From positions 186,001-250,000 of the forward strand of contig NZ_CP063845.1 of the NCBI RefSeq assembly GCF_021018745.1: 64,000 bases of DNA, given 5' to 3'. Of this stretch, positions 25,658 to 32,268 are shown one piece after another. The stretch's first letter is position 1; the number at the start of each line of letters is the position of its first letter. The position numbers were made by a program, and so were the translations under genes. This DNA is from Gloeobacter morelensis MG652769 (lineage in GTDB: Bacteria > Cyanobacteriota > Cyanobacteriia > Gloeobacterales > Gloeobacteraceae). The notes under the pieces were generated by a model. The model did no database searches. It had not been told where the DNA came from and saw nothing but the letters and a program-made list of their open reading frames with translations.

Positions 25658-26062
25658 ATGGCAATCGCTGTCGCCGATACCCCCGAACAGTGGCTGAAAC
25701 TACTGGCCGACCCCGAGGCCAACGTCATCCGCTCGCTGGAGGACTGGAAGAATTTTGTGGCCCTCGACGCTCAGCGCAGGACTGCTTTGTTCGCCGGGAC
25801 ACCGTACGAGGGGGTCGATCCCTTCAAGGGCGTACCTGAGGAAGCCATTCGAGCCTTCACCGCGACCCTGATTTTCAAAGGCAAAGGGCTCGCCCACGCA
25901 AACTACAGCGCGCTGGCAAAAACGCCCGACACCCAGTTGGCCGCACTGTGGGCCAGCTTCGGCATTTCCGACAAGCTGGCCAGCGACTACGTTGACTACT
26001 ACTGCGCAGGCACTGGCAACTGTGCGGTGAAGTCAGACTACATATGCACAAGCAACTGCTGA
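25658..26062 (+). CDS. Small protein with leader-like N-part and Cys-rich C-terminus
   Basis: A 134-residue protein of no family I recognise. Residues 1-110 are helical, acidic and without a signal peptide (T-P-E-Q-W-L-K-L-L-A-D-P-E, W-K-N-F-V-A-L-D). The last 20 residues contain four Cys at 116, 122, 130 and 134 with Thr, Ser and Tyr between them, ending in T-S-N-C. The split between a long Cys-free part and a Cys/Ser/Thr-rich tail resembles precursors of ribosomally made, modified peptides, but no modifying enzyme is adjacent; it could equally be a metal-binding or disulfide protein. It has its own strong RBS and is followed by a strong terminator, so it is probably well expressed alone. 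Confidence 0.6.
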   Translation: MAIAVADTPEQWLKLLADPEANVIRSLEDWKNFVALDAQRRTALFAGTPYEGVDPFKGVPEEAIRAFTATLIFKGKGLAHANYSALAKTPDTQLAALWASFGISDKLASDYVDYYCAGTGNCAVKSDYICTSNC

Positions 26063-26221
26063 GTGCTCCCCCAGGCCGGCGCGGTAGCCCTGTCCGCCGC
26101 GCCGGCATCGGCAAGAACCCAGACCGCACAAAAAGCTCATAAAACAGCAACGCAGTTTTGCAGGTGCCTCTGCCGCCTTACTCTCTATCTGTGAAGACCT
26201 GAAATTGAAAAACCGAACCAA

Positions 26222-26253
26222 GCCCAAGGTCTGCACGACCTTGGGCGGTTTTT
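26222..26253 (+). terminator. Rho-independent terminator
   Basis: Perfect 10-bp stem GCCCAAGGTC / GACCTTGGGC with a 5-nt loop, followed by GG and TTTTT. It lies 160 nt after the stop of the Cys-rich protein gene and just before the convergent gene's end at 26272. Confidence 0.8.
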
Positions 26254-26271
26254 GGGTTCAATTCCTGATGT

Positions 26272-26829
26272 TCAGCCTTCCTGAACGCAGCCGCTCTCCA
26301 AACCGAACTTAATAGCCCCAAGGCTCGGTGTACCGCTTGAGCTCGACTTCGTGAGCAGAGCATCGATAAAGTACACGTTTTGCGAGAAGTCGAGAGTAGC
26401 CGGGGGAATGCACAGTCCCTGTTGCTGGTAGTTGGAATTGGCCGGATGAGCATTGCTGTCAAAGTTGGCCAGAGTAGAGGTAACCCCGGTCGCCAGATTG
26501 TACGACTTCAGCCTCAACTCCACCCGCGCATTGTTTCCGTTGTCGCGAAACCGAGCAGTCAATCTCGTGTAGGAAGTATTGTCCAGGTTGACAAGTTCAT
26601 CAAGCGCCACGATGTTGTAACGCAGGTTGAGGGTTGCAGGCCCCGCTACCGAACCGGCGACTTCAATCCGGCCTTCGTTGGCACTGACCAGCTGCAGATC
26701 TTCCTCGTCCGCCACACCCGTAGAACCGGCCGCCGTCCAGGGCGCTGCCTGGGCCATAGCGGTACCGAGGAGCAACACGGGCAGTGCCGCGGCGGCAGCC
26801 CAAAGCTTTGAAGAAAATACGGTCAACAT
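26272..26829 (-). CDS. Secreted hypothetical protein
   Basis: A 185-residue protein with a clear signal peptide (L-W-A-A-A-A-A-L-P-V-L-L-L-G-T-A-M-A-Q-A-A) and a mature part that looks all-beta: alternating hydrophobic strands, many Asn, Ser and Thr, two Cys (in G-L-C-I-P and S-G-C-V-Q) that may form a disulfide. No known domain. AGGA lies 8 nt before the ATG. Role unknown; probably a periplasmic or surface protein. Confidence 0.65.
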   Translation of the reverse strand: MLTVFSSKLWAAAAALPVLLLGTAMAQAAPWTAAGSTGVADEEDLQLVSANEGRIEVAGSVAGPATLNLRYNIVALDELVNLDNTSYTRLTARFRDNGNNARVELRLKSYNLATGVTSTLANFDSNAHPANSNYQQQGLCIPPATLDFSQNVYFIDALLTKSSSSGTPSLGAIKFGLESGCVQEG

Positions 26830-27016
26830 GTCTGGTTCCTACCTAAGTGAATGAGACGGAAGAACACACCACTCTTGACAGAATGCTTCGCAAACTGTCC
26901 ATCCAAACAGGATTCGCAAGATTCCGAATCCTGAAAACCTAAAAAGCAGTTTTCGGATCGGCTGTTCCCGCTCAATTCCACCGAATGGCAGCACCACTGC
27001 ACCCGATTTCTATAAG

Positions 27017-28261
27017 GGCATCTGGCTCTCCTGACTTCAGTGTGAAGGGGAGCCTTTTCCCGTAAAGCAGGCCAGCAGACGCAGACGCAGGTTCTCAAAG
27101 TTTGTAAAGCCGTAACCTTGACGCTTAATCAACTTGATTCGATTGTTGATTCCCTCCATTACACCGCTACTCGAACGACTGATAAAATAGTTGCAGATCC
27201 CCTCGAAATGCTCACTAATCGTCTGCACCACCTTCCCATAGACCTTGCGAACTTTCAGCAGCCATGCTTCCAAGTTCCGCTGTCCTTCTTCCACTGTCTG
27301 ACTCTCTTCATAAATTAACCGAAATTCTTCTTTGTATTCGTAGGCCTGACGCAAACGCTTGTCCCGCTGCAGAGCGGCCTCCAACTTCTCACTCTCCTCG
27401 ACACTCAAGTCCTTGCCATTCTTCAGCAAACAGCACTGCTCCTTGCGTTTGCCAATGCCACACTGACGGGCAATCTTTTTGACCTCGGACACAACCATCC
27501 GCATCACGTGAAATCGGTCGTAGACAATCACGGCATTCGGAAACACTTGCTGCACAACCTTCGTAAATCCTCCCCACATGTCTATGCTCACTTCCTCGAC
27601 CGCTTCACGCACCGAGGATGCTTGCCTTGACAGGTTTTCGATGATCTCCTTCTGTTTATGGCTGTCCACCACTTCCAGCAGTTCGCCCGTCTCAATATTG
27701 CTGACGACCGTCTTGAAATCGTGACCTCGCCGCATGCCGAACTCATCGATGCTTATGCGTACCACTGCGTCCCAGTCTTTTTTTTGACTGTGCCGCCACA
27801 TGCTCAAATATGCCGCGCACTTCCTCCGGGCTGATCCCTTCTTCGCGGGCAATCTGTTCGAGGCTTGAGTGTTGTACCCGTTCATAAACATCCTGCTCAA
27901 AACGTCGAGTATGTCGCCGCCGCCAATCGACAAACTCCAATTGCTCGGTGGCGTAGCGTTGGCAATCTGGACAGTGAAATTGACGGCGGGGGATTTGTAG
28001 ATGGACGGGTCGTTTGAGAATAGCCAAGTCGCGAATGATTACTTTTGGTGCTTGATGGACACGGTCAATGAACCGTCCACAACCAGGGCAACGCATGCCG
28101 TCACTGAGAGGGCGCAACTGCAACAGCCACCCCTTGTCGGTCTTGGAGTAGGATTCGACGTAGATGTTCGGTAGTTCGAGGAGTTCGGTGATTTCGAGGC
28201 CCATTGGCAGAATGTATAGCTGCACACATTCTACACACTCGTTTCAGGAGACCCGGGCATC
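27017..28261 (-). mobile_element. ISL3-family-like insertion sequence, probably inactive
   Basis: One transposase in two frames (27037-28204), bounded by imperfect inverted repeats: inner parts TCTCCTGA at 27027-27034 and TCAGGAGA at 28244-28251, with weaker matches outward (GG and CC positions). No convincing 8-bp target duplication could be seen at the outer edges, so the exact ends are approximate. The degraded ends and split gene suggest an old copy. Confidence 0.6.
27037..28204 (-). pseudogene. ISL3-family transposase, split by frame change at A8 run
   Basis: The N-terminal part (28204 to about 27785) has the zinc-ribbon pairs C-P-G-C and C-P-D-C and the HTH region typical of ISL3 transposases. 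The catalytic part (about 27785 to 27037) carries I-S-I-D-E-F-G, V-I-V-Y-D-R-F-H-V and G-V-M-E-G-I-N-N-R-I-K with the DDE residues. The join is at eight A residues (plus-strand T run 27778-27785): the first frame gives S-K-K-R-L-G-R and soon stops, the second gives S-K-K-D-W-D-A-V-V. Going from one to the other needs +1, or loss of one A. ISL3 transposases are normally one frame, so this is most likely a mutation, though slippage on the A run could restore some product. Confidence 0.75.
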
Positions 28262-28562
28262 TACAGGTATAGATGCTCGAAGTCGCGGGTCGAAGTTAGG
28301 CGAGAAGTTTAGTTTTGAAGCCTGGGCGGTACTATCCTTCCACTGCTACTTAGGCCGAGGTTCCCCACTTTTTAGGGCCACTGGGAAAAAAAGTGGATCC
28401 CCCGGCCCCCCCTTCCGCAGGCAAGCGATTCCCGCGGCAATGTCCTCAAAAAGGCTGTGGGAGACGGGGCCGGATTTTTTTCGGGGGCTTTGGCGGTTTA
28501 AATTGCCGCCACGGCGGGTGCCTGTGCCGCGGAACTACACTTTTTAAGGGTGCATTGGGAAC
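28262..28562. other. Intergenic region between IS and glycosyltransferase
   Basis: About 300 bp with no gene seen. It contains a stem CCACTTTTT / AAAAAGTGG (28365-28396) and two similar direct copies of a roughly 21-bp segment beginning CACTTTTTAGGG (28366-28386 and 28538-28560), with very GC-rich sequence between them. This may be a remnant of another element or a leader. Confidence 0.45.
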
Positions 28563-29672
28563 TTGCCCTTGAAGCTGCGTTTGTTGTTTGTTTCTTCCGC
28601 CCTCGGGCCTTTGGGCACCGGCATGGCGGGCGGTGTCGAGTTTAATGTGCTCACCCTGGCGGCCGAACTGATCCGCCGCGGTCATCGGGTGCACATCGTC
28701 GCCCCCGAAGGCAGCCGCACCGGCGGGGTGCCCCTGGTGGCGACGGTTTCGGGATTGCCGCCGGCCTCCGCCCAGCACACCGGCCGCGACAGCCCGGTGA
28801 TCCTGCCCCAGCCCTCGGCACTGGCCAACCTGTTCGAAGCCGCCCGCGAACGCCAGGACGACTACGACGTCATCTTCAACTGGTGCTACGACTGGCTGCC
28901 CCTGTATCTCACCCCGTTTTTCCGTACGCCGCTGGCCCACATGATCACGATGGGCTCGCTGCTTGAATCGATCGACCGCGAGATTGCCCGGGTGCTTGCG
29001 GCCTTTCCGGGGACCGTCGCCGTCTACACCCGCTCCCAGGCCGAGACGTTCGGATCTATCGAAGGACTCACAGTCTTACCCTTCGGGTTGGATCCGACCA
29101 GTTACGACTTTTGCCCGACGCCTGCGGCCGAACCGTTTCTCGCCTGGGTGGGCCGCATCGCCCCCGAAAAGGGCCTCGAAGATGCCCTGGCGGTGGCCGC
29201 CGCCTGTCATCTGCCCTTGCACCTGCTGGGGAGGATGCAGGATGCGCTGTACTTCGAGCGGGTGTGCGCTTTGCACCCCACCGCCCGCGTGCACTACGAA
29301 GGCTTCTTTGATACCGAGCAGATGCAGCGCCGCCTTGGGGGGGCACTGGGGATGCTGTTCACTCCTAAATGGCTCGAAGCGTTCGGCAATGTCGCCATCG
29401 AGGCGATGGCCTGCGGCGTGCCGGTGGTGGCCTACGCCCGCGGCGGTCCTGCCGAAACGATCCAAGATGGCTTGACCGGATTTCTGGTCCCCCCCGACGA
29501 TATCGCCGCGATGATCCAGGCGGTGGGCCGTCTGGGACAAATCGACCGGGCCGCCTGCCGCGCCCACGTCGAAGCACACTACTCGCTGGCAGCTTTAGGA
29601 GGACGCTTCGAGGCGTGGTTTGCCGGGTGTGCCCGCTCGCGCACTGGACAGATGTCCTCGAAAGGATTATAA
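28563..29672 (+). CDS. Glycosyltransferase family 4 protein
   Basis: A 369-residue GT-B enzyme. N-domain: G-G-V-E-F-N-V-L-T-L-A-A-E-L-I-R-R-G-H, the acceptor-side motif. C-domain: W-V-G-R-I-A-P-E-K-G-L-E-D-A, and the donor-binding block W-L-E-A-F-G-N-V-A-I-E-A-M-A-C-G-V-P-V-V-A with the E-x7-E pair, then G-L-T-G-F-L-V. It retains anomeric configuration and uses a nucleotide sugar; acceptor unknown (polysaccharide or glycolipid likely). Start is TTG 28563 or TTG 28569; neither has a clear RBS. A promoter for the next gene overlaps its last codons. Confidence 0.88.
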   Translation: MPLKLRLLFVSSALGPLGTGMAGGVEFNVLTLAAELIRRGHRVHIVAPEGSRTGGVPLVATVSGLPPASAQHTGRDSPVILPQPSALANLFEAARERQDDYDVIFNWCYDWLPLYLTPFFRTPLAHMITMGSLLESIDREIARVLAAFPGTVAVYTRSQAETFGSIEGLTVLPFGLDPTSYDFCPTPAAEPFLAWVGRIAPEKGLEDALAVAAACHLPLHLLGRMQDALYFERVCALHPTARVHYEGFFDTEQMQRRLGGALGMLFTPKWLEAFGNVAIEAMACGVPVVAYARGGPAETIQDGLTGFLVPPDDIAAMIQAVGRLGQIDRAACRAHVEAHYSLAALGGRFEAWFAGCARSRTGQMSSKGL

Positions 29673-29673
29673 T
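29645..29673 (+). promoter_or_regulatory. Sigma-70-type promoter inside end of GT4 gene
   Basis: TGGACA at 29645-29650 and TATAAT at 29668-29673 with a 17-nt spacer: one mismatch from consensus. It would start transcripts near 29680, just ahead of the small gene at 29703. Confidence 0.6.
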
Positions 29674-29702
29674 ATGAACAAATGACCATAAGCGAAGTGC
29701 CC

Positions 29703-30035
29703 ATGAGCCTCTCCCGCAAGTTGTCCGGCCGCTCCCCCGTTCAGATCCGCCGCGATCTGCGTCTCGAAGCGCAGGCGGCCCACGTCGCCTGCCGGTTGAA
29801 GCTTTCGCTTTTGCGCGCCGAATATGCCCACCTGCCCGAGGAGCGCGGTTGGCCGCCGATTGCCGACTTGCCCGCCTCGGTGGCCCGCGGCTACGCCCTC
29901 GACAACGAGGTGGCCCAGTTGATGGCGCTGGTAGCCACCGACCGCACCCGCACCATCCGCGACGAACTGTGGCGCGCCCGCGCCGCCGAGCTTTACGCGC
30001 TGCCCGTCGCCGTCCGTCGCCGGACGACCGCCTGA
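29703..30035 (+). CDS. Conserved small basic hypothetical protein
   Basis: A 110-residue, Arg-rich soluble protein (S-R-K-L-S-G-R-S-P-V-Q-I-R-R-D-L-R-L-E), mainly helical, no recognised domain. ATG 29703 is chosen; ATG 29682 in frame would make the message nearly leaderless given the promoter at 29645-29673. Its stop overlaps the next start as TGATG, so the two are translationally coupled. The basic N-terminus could bind nucleic acid, but that is a guess. Confidence 0.55.
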   Translation: MSLSRKLSGRSPVQIRRDLRLEAQAAHVACRLKLSLLRAEYAHLPEERGWPPIADLPASVARGYALDNEVAQLMALVATDRTRTIRDELWRARAAELYALPVAVRRRTTA

Positions 30036-30346
30036 TGGTCTGCCAACCCTGGCCCCGGCCCGCGGCGGCTCTTCTGCCCTTTGCCGAGAGCGAACCGGCC
30101 ACCGCCGCGTTGAATACCGCCCTGCAGCTCACCTTCGTCTACCGGGGCCGCCGCGCCGAACTCGAAGACCTGGCTGCCGAGCTCCTCACCGAGTGCGCCC
30201 TGTCGGGCATCGGTACCCCCCGAATCACCCTCCAATTGCTGGGCAGTCGTCGCCACAGCCTGCAGGTGCGCCTGGGCGAATCGGCCGAGGGCCGCCTCGA
30301 AAACCTGCTGGCCCTGGCTGCCCAGTTCGGCTGCCGGGTGCGCTGA
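30035..30346 (+). CDS. Small hypothetical protein coupled to preceding gene
   Basis: A 103-residue protein beginning at the ATG of a TGATG overlap. It alternates helices and strands (L-Q-L-T-F-V-Y-R-G-R-R-A-E-L-E-D-L-A, then I-T-L-Q-L-L-G and L-Q-V-R-L-G-E), a compact alpha/beta fold. No family recognised. Coupling implies that it works with the 110-residue protein. Confidence 0.6.
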   Translation: MVCQPWPRPAAALLPFAESEPATAALNTALQLTFVYRGRRAELEDLAAELLTECALSGIGTPRITLQLLGSRRHSLQVRLGESAEGRLENLLALAAQFGCRVR

Positions 30347-30446
30347 GACTGCCGTGTGGGCCGACGCTTCCGGGTGGTAGCATGGCCACACATTCGCAGT
30401 CGCACCCCGACGGCGATGTGGGTGCCACCCATGGGAGGAGTTTCCC

Positions 30447-31319
30447 TTGTCCGCAGCCATTCTCGACGGCAAAGCCCTGGCCGCCCGCATTCAGGCCGAG
30501 CTGACTTGCGAGGTGCAGTCGCTGCAGGAGCGCTTCGGCCGCCCGCCCGGCCTCTCCGTGCTGTGGGTGGGAGACAACCCGGCCTCCGCCGCCTACGTCC
30601 GCAACAAAAACAAATCCGGTCAGGCGGTGGGGATCGATGTCGCCAAAAGTCAGCACCTCAAAGCGAGCCTCTCCGAGACGCAACTGTTGGCCCTCATCGA
30701 CCGCCTCAACGCCGATCTGACCGTGGATGGCATCCTCGTCCAACTGCCGTTGCCGGAGCACATCGACAGCGGTCGGGTATTGAACCGCATCGCCCCTGAA
30801 AAAGACGTCGACGGTCTGCACCCGGTGAATCTGGGGCGGCTGGTGCGCGGCGAGCCGGGTTTGCGCTCGTGCACCCCGGCCGGGGTGATGCGGATCCTCT
30901 CCGAGGCGGGGGTGCCCCTGGCGGGCAAGACGGCCGTCGTCATCGGCCGCAGCATCCTGGTGGGCAAACCCGTCGCCCTGATGCTGCTTGAAAAAGACGC
31001 CACTGTGATCACCGCCCACTCGCGCACGGCGGATCTAAGCGCCATCACCCAGATGGCGGACGTGCTGGTGGTAGCCGCCGGGCGGCCGGAACTGGTCACC
31101 GCCGCCATGGTCCGGCCCGGGGCGGTGGTCATCGACGTGGGCATCAACCGCGTCACCGACTACGAGGGCAACAGCCGCCTGGTGGGCGACGTCGATTTTG
31201 ATTCTGTCCGCGAGGTAGCTGCGGCGATCACCCCGGTGCCGCGGGGCGTCGGACCGATGACGGTGACGATGCTGTTGGCCAACACCGTCCAGAGCTACAA
31301 ACAGCGGCTGATCGAATAG
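30447..31319 (+). CDS. folD: Bifunctional methylenetetrahydrofolate dehydrogenase / cyclohydrolase
   Basis: A 290-residue FolD from TTG 30447 with GGAGG about 8 nt upstream. It interconverts 5,10-methylene-, 5,10-methenyl- and 10-formyl-tetrahydrofolate using NADP(H). Signature features: [10 protein letters not shown] (catalytic Lys), [10 protein letters not shown], and the Rossmann block [11 protein letters not shown] with P-R-G-V-G-P-M-T near the end. Length is normal for the family. A strong hairpin follows at 31362. Confidence 0.97.
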   Translation: MSAAILDGKALAARIQAELTCEVQSLQERFGRPPGLSVLWVGDNPASAAYVRNKNKSGQAVGIDVAKSQHLKASLSETQLLALIDRLNADLTVDGILVQLPLPEHIDSGRVLNRIAPEKDVDGLHPVNLGRLVRGEPGLRSCTPAGVMRILSEAGVPLAGKTAVVIGRSILVGKPVALMLLEKDATVITAHSRTADLSAITQMADVLVVAAGRPELVTAAMVRPGAVVIDVGINRVTDYEGNSRLVGDVDFDSVREVAAAITPVPRGVGPMTVTMLLANTVQSYKQRLIE

Positions 31320-31361
31320 ATGCAGAGGTCCATTTTCCGGCTTGGTTTTGCCCGAGAGTCT

Positions 31362-31410
31362 GGGGAGCGAGAGGCGGAACCCCTTCGGGTTCCCCTCTCG
31401 CGCGCTCCCC
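31362..31410. repeat. Long GC-rich hairpin (REP-like or terminator)
   Basis: Nested inverted arms GGGGAGC, GAGAGG and GGAACCC pair with GGGTTCC, CCTCTC and GCTCCCC around a CTTC loop: a nearly unbroken stem of about 20 bp, 43 nt after folD. No T-run follows, so it may be an mRNA 3'-end structure or a REP-type element. Confidence 0.65.
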
Positions 31411-31580
31411 CTCCCCGCGTCGGGGGCGTGCCACCCCGACACCCCCGGACTTAGAGGCAAGATGGGCCGGAGACTCGGTGGGTGGGATGGGCTTGTACTC
31501 CCGGTGCGTGCACGCTTTGCGTGGCGACTGACGGCATGAGCTTTGGCCTGCGGGCTTTGTTCGGTTAACCGGCTCCCAGC

Positions 31581-32174
31581 TTACCTGCGCTTGGCCAGCA
31601 AGTCCGCGACGGAGATGCTCAGCGCGGGAAAGGCATCCGGCGACAGAAAATCACTTTCACCCAGTACTACTGCATTGCAATAAAGCCCGTCCTGGGGATC
31701 ACTGAAGCGATGCAAGCGACGAATTTCTACATCCACAACCCAGTACTCGCGGATACCGGCGCGAGCGTAGGCGGCTCTTTTGATGCCCAGGTCCTTATCG
31801 AGACTCGAATCCGCCACTTCGATCACCAGCAAAACATCACCCGGACCGGGGTGATGAGCGGAATAATAATCGCCCTCAGGATCCGGGGCCACCACCGTCA
31901 CATCCGGCACCGGCTCAGACTGCTCACCTAGGGCAATCGGCTTATCGTCACGGACCTCGGCGCCCTGCGCAGGGCAACAGGAGAGCAAATAAGCGACTAT
32001 CCGGCTTACCGTCGCGGCGTGTAATGGACCCTGGGGAGGCATGCGAATGATCAGTCCGTCGATGAGTTCGACCCGTTCATCCGGGTGAAAGATGCCTGCT
32101 TTGCCCATGCGGTAGTACTCGTCCACCGTAAATGGACGGGGTTGGATTCCTTGAGACGGCACGGTCGCAAACAT
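31581..32174 (-). CDS. Uma2-family (DUF820) protein
   Basis: Third Uma2 gene of the window, about 197 residues. Core motifs: F-T-V-D-E-Y-Y-R-M, E-R-V-E-L-I-D-G, V-P-D-V-T-V-V-A, L-L-V-I-E-V-A-D-S-S (catalytic Glu), K-R-A-A-Y-A-R-A-G-I-R-E-Y-W-V-V-D. All the PD-(D/E)xK positions are kept. Start uncertain: ATG 32174 is used, ATG 32198 and 32207 are alternatives with poor RBS. It is divergent from the FdhF-like gene. Confidence 0.85.
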   Translation of the reverse strand: MFATVPSQGIQPRPFTVDEYYRMGKAGIFHPDERVELIDGLIIRMPPQGPLHAATVSRIVAYLLSCCPAQGAEVRDDKPIALGEQSEPVPDVTVVAPDPEGDYYSAHHPGPGDVLLVIEVADSSLDKDLGIKRAAYARAGIREYWVVDVEIRRLHRFSDPQDGLYCNAVVLGESDFLSPDAFPALSISVADLLAKRR

Positions 32175-32268
32175 GGAGCGGCGTTGCCCGGTACGCATTG
32201 GCCTCATCGTAGCACCGGCGTTTTTGGACGCTCAGCTACCCTGGAAGCAAAAACGAGTCGAGGGCACT

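Noticed and set aside
26252-26268. GGTTCAATTCC resembling a tRNA T-loop
   Set aside because: No acceptor, D or anticodon stem fits around it; it follows a terminator.
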